Assembly (NCBI GenBank): GCA_934047225.1
Contig: OW203985.1
Span: forward strand, 9,627,501-9,691,500
Source of the DNA: Ypsolopha sequella
Taxonomy: Eukaryota > Arthropoda > Insecta > Lepidoptera > Ypsolophidae
Length of the DNA: 64,000 bases
Reading direction: 5' to 3'
In this document: positions 48,172 to 60,202 of the stretch, one piece after another
Layout of the letters: every line of letters starts with the position of its first letter
Numbering within the stretch: the stretch's first letter is position 1
The notes under the pieces: generated by a model
What the model was told of the DNA's origin: nothing
Seen by the model: only the letters and a program-made list of their open reading frames with translations
Database searches by the model: none
Program-made: the position numbers and the translations under genes

Positions 48172-48611
48172 TTACTGTGTCTTGGTTTATTAACGTGAAT
48201 AAAACACCTTCCCAGACCATAATCATGCTTCGAACCTTTAAAGGAGATTTGGGGATTACATCAGTTCTGCTTTAGACAGACATATCTATAATGGGTATTT
48301 GTTACTTTTACTTTAGTAAAAGTAAAATTCAAGAAAGCACCTAATTGCATATAGATTCGTGAGGCTGTCATTAAATCAACAAATGAATGTATTTGCCAGT
48401 GACTTTGAGGTAATATTCATATTCGAAGATAACCCATATCACGATGTCATACACTTGAATGTTGTTCATATGTAAGTAGTATAAAATTATTTATCCTTAA
48501 TTATGAATAATTCCTCTTGGGACTTTCCGTCAGTCGATTTGTCCCCCAATATACAGTCAAGCACAAAATCGCTTAACTTTCCATAACTTGAAACTAGTTA
48601 TAAATTGCTTA

Positions 48612-48820
48612 TGTATCTTTAGTTGCCGACTGGATTGGGTGCCTATCATCAAAAACATAGATAAAAACTAAACTTTCAAAATTGCTCTTAGTATTGAACT
48701 ACTTACCTACGAACTGTGTCGTCACTTCAAGTGCGAACATATCTTTAGACAATTGGAATTCGATAGTATATCTATGTGTTTGATGATAGCCACCAAGTCT
48801 AGTTGGTAACTAAAGATACA
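48612..48820. mobile_element. MITE (TGTATCTTTAGTT ends)
   Basis: Inverted arms of about 50 bp, including GCCTATCATCAAAAACATAG at the left and CTATCATCAAACACATAG at the right (inverted). Confidence 0.7.
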
Positions 48821-49480
48821 ATAGGCTCTCTGGATACCCAATAGCGTTTTAGCTCAGGTAGGCAGCAACATTGATAGGCAACAAAAAATTGTACATAAAT
48901 AATGCGCCTGGGCAATGACCCTATCGATGGATGGAGCCACAAAAAATATGGGGGAATAAAATAACCATCGTCGGTATGCGTCGGGCTATCGTTTAACTGT
49001 ACCCAGTTTTTGCGATATGCGGGTATCGCGCTTCTATGTTTTTTGTAACTATTATTATAGACTCTAGCTAGCGTTAGAGAATCGGATATTATATTTGCGG
49101 AATGCTGTCAGAGTGTTCTCTGTTGTTTTGTTTTTTTTTTGTCGTGTCAATGATCGTTTATTCTGTTTCGGCATTACAAACTGTTCAAAATTTCCCAATC
49201 ATAAAAAAATATTCTAGTTGATTGCATAGTCCTACGTTTTGACTTGAGCGTTTGAGTTTTTTTGCTTATCGCCAGGTGCGGTTATAAAAGTCCCATGGGT
49301 GGGCCCATATCTCACGTCAACTTCAAAACAGCATCTCCAAGCATCATCTCCGAGAATAGCCGGAGCACTTGAAACTCCAAGTTCATTACCATACATACAT
49401 CACCAGTATCAATCTCCAAATATTGAGGATCTAGAAGGGTCAATGAGATGACAGACACCTGTAACTTGTTTTCTTAACCA
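48821..49480. other. intergenic or intronic sequence, nothing recognised
   Basis: No supported feature. Confidence 0.35.
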
Positions 49481-49640
49481 TGACGTCACAGTTGGTTGTG
49501 TTCGGCAACCCGGCCGTGTAGAGTTGAGGTGTGCGTGGTTGGAGCAGCAGGCGGTAGTGCGTGCTCTCATGCTCGGTCAGGTAGTATGGGCGTACATATC
49601 TTATGGTTGCTAACGTACGGTACGTGTAGGAGCGACGACC
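49481..49640 (+). promoter_or_regulatory. second CRE with GC-rich patch, possible alternative first exon
   Basis: TGACGTCA at 49481-49488 is followed by about 75 bp of GC-rich sequence ending in a donor-like GGTCAG|GTAGTA. It could be an untranslated alternative exon of the gene starting at 47385, but no coding frame supports this. Confidence 0.25.
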
Positions 49641-50690
49641 GTACGTTGAACCAAGGGGCCCGCGGCTACTAACAGATTTTTTTATTTTAACTTATTCATA
49701 ATGCCTTCAAAGACCTTGGTGGAATTTTAAGCGACAGTTCGAAAAGTTCGAAGCTCTGGCTTGAGCTACCAAAAAACAGATAAGCTTGTTCTGAGATATT
49801 TGCCCAAGATGGTAGCAGCGACGAAAAGATAAACTCGTTTAATTAATTTAATCAAAGTAGATTAAGAGACAATTTCCTATGGAAACGTTATACCTAACCA
49901 GACGAGTCCACGAGATAATTTAAAACACTTTCTGAGACCGACATAAAAAGTTGAAACCTTTGAAGATATTTTTACAAAATTAAATTCTAAAGGTGAAGTG
50001 TACTTAAAAGGCAATTAATTAATGAAGATGAAGCGTTAATTAATTTAAGTAATTTTTAAATGGCTGAAGAAAAAGTTACTGTAAGGCTTTATTGGGGAAA
50101 TCCCCGCTGATCCTAGTACCGATAGTACCTACGATTTTGTACTTTATAGGCAACACGCGTTAGCTAGCAGCGTAGAATTTGGGGGCGGACTCGCGTATGA
50201 CGACGTATATAAAATAAATAAGGATTCGAAAATATATTTCTTTTGCTTGGTATTATCATCATGATTCATGTCATCATATATATCGTTGGACCTTGATATA
50301 AATTGTATCCCCCGCGCCCACAGATATACAAGATCAATGTCTGTGACCGCGCCCCTATCTAAGGCGTTGTCCACTAGCTAATTAGTACACCATCTAGCGT
50401 CCCGTTATGTAGACGGAAGTGGCCCTGCTGTTTCCCCGAAATCATTTGCGTGCCCAAAAATGTGGTCACTTTGTCCGTCATGCGTCATCGCACCTGCTAT
50501 CTATTGCTGAAGAGTGACCAAACATTCGGAAAAAATGAGGACAAATCTTGTCTTGATATTGGCATTAGTCTCCTTCTGACATCCTATAAAAAATTAGGAT
50601 CTCATCGATCAGAATACAAGCAAAGAAAGCTTAGCTTATAACGAGTAGACAAATATCGTCCCAAAAAAATAAAGAGCTCTCCAATCATAG
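49640..50690. other. sequence without recognised features
   Basis: Short frames only. Confidence 0.35.
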
Positions 50691-50698
50691 ATCATTAA

Positions 50699-50801
50699 CA
50701 GCGTTGCCAGATGGTGTTATCGCTTTCTCATTCGCGCACGCAACAGCCCCACCATGCATCTCTGTATATGCACCGTAATTACCGTGCATATGGCAACGCT
50801 G
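50699..50801. mobile_element. 103-bp hAT-type MITE
   Basis: Ends CAGCGTTGCCA and GGCAACGCTG (inverse) are flanked by 8-bp near-repeats ATCATTAA and ATCTTTAA, the hAT target length. Confidence 0.75.
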
Positions 50802-51421
50802 ATCTTTAATACGTTGACCTTACTAATTATCAGACTGACAGTAAAATAAAAAAATGTCACAAATAGTCAAAATTATCTTACCTTTCAGACTGACAGTAGA
50901 ATAAACTTTACTATACAGAGGTCGCAATAATTATTTTATTACAATTAAACTCTAGTGATCGCACATTTCCCATACTTTCGAATGAGTGATAGGTCTATTT
51001 TTGAAAGCAGTTTTGAATTGAGATTATCGAAAATTTTTCCAGCTCACTGAATTTATTAAGAATTTATTTAGTTTACAAAATACAGTTATAGGTACAGACT
51101 AAGCGTCCAAAGCGCTTATTTGCTATAAACATTAACATTTTAAATGGTATCTACTAAATTACAAAAAACAGAACATACAAAATTTATTAACTTGCAGTAC
51201 TTTGCCTAAATAAGGTTGCACATAAATAGGGACTGCACATTATTTTTATTTTTATTTTGGCAAATAATTCTATGTCTGGCGAGTGGTAGAGTAATAAGTT
51301 GAGCGCGGACAGTTGCCTGTTGTGTCGACTCCACTGAGAGGCTGCATTTCTCCGAAAGCTTGGTCACCCTGCCCACTAAGTGATTCAGATTGGCTGCACC
51401 GGCTGCCGCTGGCCACATTAC

Positions 51422-51562
51422 AGCGTTTGTCCACGGTCAGGTATTCCATCCGGTATTTGACGGACCGATAAGCTGATGCGCATGTTTTTAGAACTGTAAA
51501 ACATGCGCAGTTTATCGGTCCGTCAAATGCCGGATGGATTACCGGGCTGTGGACAAACGCTC
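51422..51562. mobile_element. MITE (AGCGTTTGTCCAC ends)
   Basis: Inverted arms of about 60 bp with ATCCGGTATTTGACGGACCG, continuing to CGATAA. Target site not clear. Confidence 0.75.
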
Positions 51563-52466
51563 TTATAATGTTAATTGTGTTACCTTTCCGGGTTCCACTG
51601 TTTCCTCACATGGATCCAATCGGAAACAATTTTGATGAGTCCATTACTATTGAATTAACTCTATTATTGCTGTCTAATTGTAATGGCTTTTTTGGTTTAT
51701 TATATGCTTATTAGCTTATTAGCTTATTACTCTATTGCAAAGTTTCAGCACAGAACAGTTAATAGATATCTTACGGCCAATAAAAACATTTTATTTCATG
51801 TCATTCACTATTCAAATTTTTCACTCATTCGACTGATGCCGTTCCCAAAGTGAGCCGATATATAGATATATCGAAAATAACTCAATTGTGATTTTCCTTG
51901 TGTTTACGAGTATCAAACTAAATGAAAAGCTAAAATAGTCAAGTATAAATATTTATTTCTATAAAATAATTCATAATATACCTACGTTATGTGATGACAT
52001 GATATCTATGTCTGTCAAAGACCTAATAAAACTGTTTTAGGAAATCTTTGGTTTTAGGTCAAAAGAAAAATGTATGAATAAAAACTGAAAGAAACAAAAT
52101 GATTCAACGTTTTTAGTACCTATATAGTATCTTTTGCTTTTAAAACCTAAGTCAATACTTGAGTAGGTGTCGCAGTAATCAAGGTGAGAGAGCCAAACTA
52201 CTGTTCTAGATAGAGAATACAATCCCGAGCATGTTTTTCAATCCCGGGCTTACGGGATTTTTGAAGCCTTTTCCCGGGATCCCGGGCCTATCCCGGGATT
52301 AGACTATGTGGTTTCTAATTGAGCTAAAATTTAAAAAAACGAGTAATAAAAAAAAATGTCTTTAATGTCTTTGCACAACACAAATCAGAACAATAATAAG
52401 AAAAGAAAAAACACAAACCAAAAAATACAATACTTTTGCAAGAAATTAAAAAACAGCACAAAATAA

Positions 52467-54464
52467 CTATTTAGAATTTCGAAAATATAGTCGCAGAAAT
52501 ATCAAAGCATCCAATGTTTGACTTCCGAGCCTGCTTCGTAGTTTATTGCCAACATAAGCAGCAGCTGAAAACGCTCGTTCAGGTTCTACGCTGGTTGGAG
52601 GAATAGACAATAGATACTTATATGCTGTTTCTAAGTGATATCCACGAACTCCTCCATTTTCGAACAGGCTCATTTCACGTCTAATACTATTTGCCAACCC
52701 CAATTCATTTTGTACTTGTACTTCAGGATCTGGGGATTTCATACTCTTGTTAATTTCCAGCTGTAACTTTTCCTTTAATGTCAATTGGGGTTGGGAGGTT
52801 TCTGACCTTAGCTCATCATCTGTTTGTGATCCTGACCTTGCTTCTTCTTCCGTGTTATCTCGACTATTAAGTCTTTTAACAATACTCTTTATTTGCTTCC
52901 TCACTAAAGCCTGTGTCGGAACTGGAAATAAGTCGTGCCATTCCAAATCCGATAATAACTGATTTTCATCTTCCATTCGTGGATTTTGTAAATAATTTAA
53001 CACGCCAGTTAAATCATCACTTCGTCGTTGCTTTATACGTTCCACTAAGGATGTTTTAATTTTTTTGGCAAGTGCTGAGTTTTTGCTAGACAGTTGTTTT
53101 ATAAGAAATTTCAGAGCGGCATCAGCTGTGCATAAATTAGCATCTCGCCGACAGATTGCTTCTACTGTCAATTTAATTGGGGTCAGCACATCAACAATTT
53201 TATTTACCAATTCAAAATCAACATCTTCTAAACGAATTGGATGATTGAGATCTATAAGAGCTTTTTGAATGCATGCTTTTAAAAGATAAAATCGCTCCAG
53301 CATTGTTAAAAGACTATTCCACCTGGTTTTACAGTCCAAAAGAAGTGACAGCTCTTTTCCATGTTCAATTTTCACATATTTTTGAAGTACTGTTTCATTT
53401 TTCAACGGAGATCTTTTGAAATACACTACAACTTTGCGGATTTTCTTTATCAGCTCATTAATATTTTCATATTGTGTTAACTCTGGTACGTGTTCTGGCG
53501 CAAGATCATTTTGTGACATTACGATTAAACCTGATTCTGGACAGTCTAAGTCTTCTAAATGGTGTTCATCATCGCTGTCGTCCATATAATCAACATTCAC
53601 AGCTGGTTCAATTATACTATCATCTGAGGTAGGGCTATCTTGCAAATTATTATGTTTTTCATAAAGCACATCACAGACCGCCAAATTGATACCATGTGCG
53701 AGACACAGTTGTTGTTCAGTGCAAACAAGCCGCCCCACCTTTATCATAACATTTGGTCCATCGGTTACAATAGCCACGATGTCAGTTTCTAGGGAAATGT
53801 CAAATTTACTTAGACGCTCTTGCAATATACGAAGACAATTTTCAGCTGTCATACTTCCGTAAATAGGAACAAGTCCTAAGTTCCAAAATTTTTTATATGA
53901 ATGAACGTTGACCGCCATGTATCGTTTATTGGAAGTTGAAGTCCACTCGTCGAAAGAAAGACTAAATCTTTCACCTGCACTTTTCAAATGTTGTAATTCT
54001 GCAGTTACTTGCTTTCTGATTTTTTCACTGTAATTCATAACACGTTTTCGAACAGTGACGGCTGACTTTGGTAAATCCGTGTATTTTGCTAAGAGTAATT
54101 TTCTCAAATCATCTGAGGTTATGAATACACTGAATGGAAATCCATCTAATGCAATCATTCTTGCCAAGATATCATCCAGGCTATCGTCGGCACTTTTAGT
54201 AAAATAATCATCTAACTTTCGCTTGGCTGGCGGCGGTGCTGTGTTCAGATTTTCAGAATCTTGACTTGTTGAAGCTGATATAACCTTGATATTATGTTTT
54301 GATAACAAATGTGTATGTAATCCCTTAGTTGATCCACCCAAAGTCTTGAGGATGGCTGGGCATCGCTTACATTTAGCACTATTCCCGTCCTTCGCAACTA
54401 AATAATAACTCCACACTGACGTCGTATCACTGTCTTTTTTATGTTTAACAAAGTCTCCCGCCAT
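52467..54464 (-). CDS. hAT-family transposase, intact 665 residues
   Basis: The start ATG at 54464 opens MAGDFVKHKK. A BED-type zinc finger uses CKRC (Cys32, Cys35) and HTHLLSKH (His52, His57). The RNase-H-like core has FDEWTS (Asp172), VAIVTDGPNVM (Asp235) and the CLAHG CxxH motif (254-257). The C-terminus has PPTSVEPERAFSAAA (catalytic Glu629), then the hAT dimerisation region SQTLDALIFLRLYF. An acidic insertion lies around residues 270-330. No stop or frameshift. It excises and inserts hAT DNA with 8-bp target duplication; the subfamily is not determined. Confidence 0.92.
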   Translation of the reverse strand: MAGDFVKHKKDSDTTSVWSYYLVAKDGNSAKCKRCPAILKTLGGSTKGLHTHLLSKHNIKVISASTSQDSENLNTAPPPAKRKLDDYFTKSADDSLDDILARMIALDGFPFSVFITSDDLRKLLLAKYTDLPKSAVTVRKRVMNYSEKIRKQVTAELQHLKSAGERFSLSFDEWTSTSNKRYMAVNVHSYKKFWNLGLVPIYGSMTAENCLRILQERLSKFDISLETDIVAIVTDGPNVMIKVGRLVCTEQQLCLAHGINLAVCDVLYEKHNNLQDSPTSDDSIIEPAVNVDYMDDSDDEHHLEDLDCPESGLIVMSQNDLAPEHVPELTQYENINELIKKIRKVVVYFKRSPLKNETVLQKYVKIEHGKELSLLLDCKTRWNSLLTMLERFYLLKACIQKALIDLNHPIRLEDVDFELVNKIVDVLTPIKLTVEAICRRDANLCTADAALKFLIKQLSSKNSALAKKIKTSLVERIKQRRSDDLTGVLNYLQNPRMEDENQLLSDLEWHDLFPVPTQALVRKQIKSIVKRLNSRDNTEEEARSGSQTDDELRSETSQPQLTLKEKLQLEINKSMKSPDPEVQVQNELGLANSIRREMSLFENGGVRGYHLETAYKYLLSIPPTSVEPERAFSAAAYVGNKLRSRLGSQTLDALIFLRLYFRNSK

Positions 54465-54949
54465 TTGAAATACTTAATTTCAGATAATTGACTTTTAAAT
54501 TTTAATGGCGTAGCCTACGTAACCCGTCACTGACAGAACAATAAATGAAAAAAATAAAACCTGATTTGCATATTTATACTTTCGTACAGGGAATCCCCGA
54601 CGGGAAATACCCGCAACAATATTATGATATGAGATGATCGGGTGATTCCCCTGTTGGTCCGTTGGGGAATTACCTTAAGAGTATTGTATTAAAGTATTCC
54701 GAGTGGGGAAGTCCCTTCTAAGTTCTACGACAAACATATTATTAGGACTGTACCTGTGTAGTAAATAGTGGGTACCTACGTATTGTACGAGTTGCTTTTT
54801 GTCGTAATGTATTAAAATAATCTAGGCAAGGTTATTTTCAAGACGCAACGGACTACGGAATACAAACTAGACTTGTTTGTGGCAATCCCGAAAATCCCGA
54901 GATTAGCCAAGTACAGTCCCGGGATTTTCGAGGCCAGAAAACGGTCGGG

Positions 54950-55030
54950 ATCCCGGGATCCCGAGATTTGGGATCCCGGGATCCCGAGATTTGGGATCCC
55001 GGGATCCCGAGATTTGGGATCCCGGGATTG
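54950..55030. repeat. subterminal tandem repeat of the hAT element
   Basis: Three units of about 25 bp (GGGATCCCGAGATTTGGGAT pattern), each holding palindromes around CCCGGG, sit just inside the transposase-start end. Such repeats commonly bind hAT transposase. Confidence 0.8.
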
Positions 55031-55047
55031 TATTCTCTAGATCTAGA

Positions 55048-56300
55048 TAACTGAGGGAATTAACAATTACCTACAACTATGTACAAATGTAACTCATTAT
55101 GATATGCCGACTTTACATACGGCCTTCAAGCGCCCTTATCAATGTGATAGGTATTTAGATTTTCTTTATTTCATTAATCTAAGCGTCAGTCATTACATTT
55201 ATTGTATGCATATATTTTTTGTCGGGTACCAAAAATACATTCGAGTCTTCAATTTATTTACGTCACAAATGATTAGTAATAAGTTTCAAAAGTCCATTTT
55301 TCGATCCGAAATTACATAAAAGCAAGCAAAATCAAACAATATAGAACACAATACTGTCATTGCGTAAAATATGGGGAAAAGCATTGCGTCACTAGCACTC
55401 GATGTGTATCGAATTGTTCATAACAAACTGTGGACACAAGTGTGGCCGGTGACATTGCTTCTGAATTTGTTCAATATACAGATAAGTTCTACCCACACAT
55501 ACCTACCTAGCTGTCACACGGACTAGCTAGAAGATTAGGTATTGGAATAATCGATCGTAGTTAAACTAGTTTGGCGACTAATGGAAAACAAATGCCACCG
55601 ACCAAAAATAAGGCTATATTGACATTTAAGTTTCTACTCCATTTAAAAGTTGCTTTCGCAATGATTTTAAAACGCAATCGTGCAAGTCACAGAAAACAAT
55701 AGCGACGCAGACTCGACATGTGATTGCAAGTGGCAATAAAATCGAGGATGAATCTGCCGTACTACTAAATAGATCACCGACGACGACGGGCCGCAGCACT
55801 GCAACAGTATTCTCTGCATGTGCAGCTATTTCGCGTGTGAAAGGAGAGTCTCGTCTACAAACTACGTTTACTGTTAACTTTGAGTTTACACTTCTTATTC
55901 CGACGTCGTAAAGTTGAAAATAGCGAATGACTCAACCATGTTGAATCGGTCGGTAGTTTTGCGCGTGCACTCGTTTGCATTCCTCTCACCGCACTGTACC
56001 ACGAATTTTAGAGAGTACTGTCCAAGGCAATTGTCTTTCTTATTAGCATCGTCTGTTTTATAGCGGAATATTCTAGAGTCCCTCATTCCGTTTCCTGCTT
56101 ATGGGAACGGAATTTAGCGCCGCTTAGCGGTCGGCCTCGAAAATGTTGGGCAGACGATCTCTTTAGTTTCTCACTTTTCTGAACAGGGACAATCACCTGT
56201 CTATTGATAGTCCAGTGTCGCAGGTATATCTAAATCTAGCCACTATTAATGATTAATTTTAAATTAGCTAAATAACTAATTTTAAACTTAGACGTCCTTT
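55048..56300. other. sequence without recognised features
   Basis: A 63-codon plus-strand frame at 55720-55911 has no known motif and no supporting splice signals. Confidence 0.3.
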
Positions 56301-56305
56301 TTAGG

Positions 56306-56430
56306 TTTTTTTTAGGGTTCCGTAGTACCCTAAAGGTACAAAAGAAACTTTTATAGTGAGACTCCGTTGTCCATCCGTCCGTCTGTATGTCACAGCCTCA
56401 TAACTTTAGCATTGAAATTTGGCACAAAAA
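56306..56430 (-). repeat. fragment of the SINE-like repeat of 38105
   Basis: AGGGTTCCGTAGTACCCTAA and TCCGTCCGTCTGTATGTCAC are the reversed tail region of that family. Confidence 0.5.
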
Positions 56431-56699
56431 TAGCATTAGTTGGCCCACATAACAAAGTTTTAATTTAGTTGATAAAATTTATTAATTACTAATCTGATCA
56501 GTTAGGTTAAAAAAATTTAAGTAATTATTGGAAAATATAATTAATTTGTATTATTTATCTAGTAAACTTTATTAATAATTGACGCTTTTTAATTATAGAC
56601 CAGATCGTGGCTAAGATATATTCGAGTTATTAAAAATTTTTCATTAATTAAAATTAAAAAGTCATAAAATTTGAAAATTAATATTATCTTTAATGTAAT

Positions 56700-56960
56700 C
56701 CGATCCCATCCCACTAAAATTATAAATTCGAAAGTTTGGATGTATGTATGTTTGTTACACCTTCACGCCGTAACCACTGATGCAATTGAGCTGAAACTTT
56801 GCACAAATGTAGTTCTAGACCTGGAATTGGACATAGGCTACTTTTTATCACATAAATCAGTTCCCATGGGATGACAATCAATGGGGTGTAAACCTTTTAT
56901 AGAAGAGTAATGTTCACACAAAAACTAAATTAACGCAGTCGAAACCGCGGGAAAAAGGAA
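56700..56960 (+). repeat. dispersed lepidopteran repeat
   Basis: ATCCCACTAAAATTATAAAT, CACCTTCACGCCGTAACCAC and GTAGTTCTAGACCTGGAAT; reversed relative to the copy at 42834-43090. Confidence 0.6.
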
Positions 56961-57351
56961 AAATTATTGAAAACTCAGTAAGTAACAAATTGTCTCATGC
57001 ATGACAGACAGACTCGAGTACCTACACCTATATTATACGTGCATTAACACTTACAATGTGTGCAAGTATAACAAACAACAATTGAACTTAATCTGTAACG
57101 CAATAATAATAATGTACGAGTTACATAACTGACATTAAACATTTCGCGCCCGTTGCTGATAATGAAGCTGATATCTGAGAGTTACTTTTGACATACGGAC
57201 ACGACCTCGATCAGTGAAAATCAGATAAAGTAATCTACTTTCAACAAAACTTTTTATAATGTTCACTTTTCTTCAAAACAACCTTCGAAACAAAAGAGAG
57301 GGGTTGTACGTTTCACGTATACGTTTGTATGGATGTTAGTACGGGACTTTG

Positions 57352-58379
57352 AGGTTATGTAAATTTTATTTTGGTCCCTGTCCCCTAAGGGAAAAAACGC
57401 GCATTGCGAGAGTGGCGGATTCTGGGCGAAAGAGAAAATGTGTGTTTTTTATTTGTATATAAAATCTTAAAATACTTGAAAAAAATCCAAAATCAAAAAT
57501 CTAGACGTTAAAATACCATTTTATAAAAGTTTGAGTTCCGTGACGATTGATCTTTTCTTGCTTATTCTAACATGTTTGGCAAACGAGGGGAAAAGATGTG
57601 TTTGAAGACCTCATTTCAACAATTATTTCTATAGAGGAAAATTTATCCAAACATGTTTTCCGAAATAAAAACCCTAGATTAAAATGCAGAATATGCATAT
57701 TCACAAAGAGGGTGATAATAAAACTAAAAGTAAGTCTGAGTGAAAATTGGAATTTTAAGGTTCCTTGTATGCCATACAAGATATTTATGTTATCTACGTA
57801 GATTTCTCGCCATTATGGCATTAAGGCTGCATATAAAATCAGATTGGGAGTACCTCATTTTGCATCAATCTGAACTGAACTCCACGACGTTGCCTCGCTC
57901 TAAACCATGGCTGTTACGACCACCAAGAAACACGCGCTCCCGAAAAACTGAGCTTTTATTCAAGGCGATATGCGAAAAAAATACGGGTGTTTCTTTTCTG
58001 TGTATTTCATGAAATGCACGGAAAATTATAATCAGTTTCTGGTATATGCATCTTGGCTATACAATCTAGGGATTTGAAATTGGAAAACATGCTTGGATAA
58101 ATTTTCCTCGATAGAAATAATTGTTGAAATGAGGTCTTCAAACACACTTTTTCTCCTCGTTTGACGAAAAGGAACCATATACAGAACTCAAACATATTTT
58201 ATTAGGAGTGTTTCAACAATATCTAGAGATTTGATATTTGTAATTTTGCTAGCTATTTTAGTTTTTTTATAAAAATGATAAAACCAACATTTTTCGCTTT
58301 CGCCCTGAATGCCGCCCCTCTCGCACTGCGCGATTTTTCGCTTGGAGTGACAGTGACAAAAATAAAATTCGCATAGCCT
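57352..58379. mobile_element. 1.0 kb foldback element with arms of about 400 bp
   Basis: The left arm 57352-57760 and right arm 57990-58379 are diverged inverses; both carry GACCTCATTTCAACAATTAT, the phrase ATCCAAACATG, and GCGAGAGNGGCGGAT. A single arm occurs at 61741-62165 and an older one at 63585-64000. Short shared frames (FEDLISTIISIEENL) follow from DNA similarity and are not evidence of a gene. Confidence 0.7.
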
Positions 58380-58798
58380 CTTAATAGCTCTGCTTCTAGA
58401 TGAAATTTTATGCCCATCTATTTTATTTTATTAAACCGATTGACCGAGTTACGCAATTTGAAATGGACATTTGAAGTTGTGCATTTGATATTATACGGAC
58501 CTTTAACTATGTACGTTCGGGAGGCAAGTTTAGCGATTTAACGGCAATTAACTCGCTGGAATTATTAACAATTGTTGTATTATTCTCATTTACACGACTT
58601 TCTTCGCAGACGTGACTTTTATTCAAACAAAGAGCAACGTGTGCAACAAATTACGTGAATTCATGAAGAATTTGACGCGAAAATGCACTGAATTCGCTGA
58701 CATTTTTAAAACTGTGCTAGTTTAAAATACCTATAATATGAATTATGACAGAAATAAATTTCCATCGCAAGGATATATAAATTAACATTATATCATTC

Positions 58799-58867
58799 TA
58801 GTATAGAAACGCAGAAAGAAAAGCAAATCTGGATCCAGATTTACTTTTCTTTCTGCGTTTCTATACT
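58799..58867. repeat. 69-bp near-perfect palindrome
   Basis: AGTATAGAAACGCAGAAAGA continues to a GGATCC centre and back with a single mismatch and no loop. Confidence 0.9.
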
Positions 58868-58925
58868 GCAATGATTGTAAACCTATAATGTGACTTTAAG
58901 TTGGAAATGTTATAGTGTATATGTC

Positions 58926-59232
58926 ACAGCAAAAAGTCATAACTGGTCAAAACTACTTTTGACTGCGAGAATGGGTCAGTTTTGACTAAGGACGTAGTGT
59001 TGACTGATATTCGCAGGCAAAATTAGTTTTTCTGCAGCGCAGAAGAGAGCCGGTAGGTTAGGTTAGACGTTAGGTATGGCAAGTCGCCATACCTGACCTT
59101 CGTGGTTTTTTTTTATGACAACCCAGAAATACTTTTTAATCAAAATTACTTCAGACCAACTTAGCGAAAACTAGTTTTGACTGATTTTCGCAGTCAAAAC
59201 TACTTTTGACCGGCTATGAGTTTTGACTGCAA
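58926..59232. mobile_element. MITE with AGTCAAAACTACTTTTGACT motifs
   Basis: The 20-bp palindromic motif or variants occurs near both ends in inverted layout; the centre has a separate hairpin GGTATGGCAAGTCGCCATACC. Confidence 0.55.
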
Positions 59233-59629
59233 AATATATAATTATTTTGTCCTTTTTATTGGCGAACCGCTAACTGGCAAAACGACACTTGTCAGTGCAG
59301 AGATAAAGACGATAATCAACTTTGTTTACATGTGTAATAAGACTAATAAGTGAATAATAATCCTTATTGATAATTGACATGTGTTGTTTTTGGAAAAAGG
59401 TCTTCTGAAACTAACATAAATACTATACAAATCAAGATAAGATTGACGCAGCCATATTTTCCAATGGTTTTACGTAGATATAGACAGATGCTATAGCTAT
59501 ATAAGGGTTGTTCCCTGGGAGTCCAATTCTCATAAAAGCCCATATAAGCCTTCATATAAAGTTCAATTCGCTTTCTATACAAACATTCTTATCACACAAG
59601 CGTGTAAAAACTTTTTGTGTATAGATAAT

Positions 59630-59705
59630 ATTTATGTCGATTCAGTGTAACACGACTTAACTTGACTAACTTTATTTTAAGCTTCCTGTCTTTGTCTCCT
59701 GACTT
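59630..59705. repeat. half copy of the MITE at 16061
   Basis: TGTCGATTCAGTGTAACACG and the following bases match one arm only. Confidence 0.5.
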
Positions 59706-59724
59706 TAATATTTAAGCAGAGCTC

Positions 59725-60108
59725 TTAAGGGGCTGCACTATGCTAAAATTCAGTCTTGCTCTAACGCGTTTGTTATTTGACTCTCTATCCTGCTCTAATC
59801 AAACGCCGCACACGCAAAACTTCAGTTATTTTGAAATCTTGGCTACATTATGACATAAACCATAATTTGTTTATGTAATAAAGACTGTTTTTTTTAGTTA
59901 GTATCTGCGTGTGTTGGTTTCGTTTCAATCGGCTTTGAAACACGGGAACTTAATCGCTTTTTGCGTGAAATTCATGCTTTTTTAAAACTAATATAAGTAA
60001 TAGAAGATTGAAAGTAACACGCCATATATTTTTTCAAATTTTTACCATCTACATTGACGGAACTGAATCCAATACAAAACTGATGTTTAGCATTGTGGAG
60101 CCCCTTAA
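59725..60108. mobile_element. TTAA MITE, uninterrupted copy
   Basis: TTAAGGGGCTGCACTATGCT and AGCCCCTTAA ends; 384 bp. It gives the empty-site sequence for the LINE-split copy at 43298-44511. Confidence 0.8.
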
Positions 60109-60202
60109 GACGAATGTGCCGGATCTCGTTCTCAAACGTACAACTTATGATTGTTTTTCATATTTTTGAATAAAAAGTAATTAGTTAATGTGGTTTATGT
60201 CA

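Larger units (their letters stand above)
52211..55039 (-). mobile_element. hAT transposon, apparently complete
   Basis: A 17-bp inverted end, TAGAGAATACAATCCCG, occurs on both sides; flanking 8-bp target duplications GTTCTAGA (52203-52210) and GATCTAGA (55040-55047) differ at one base. It is 2829 bp with one long transposase frame and subterminal CCCGGGATCCCG repeats at both ends. All parts expected of an autonomous element are present; activity cannot be judged from sequence. Confidence 0.9.
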
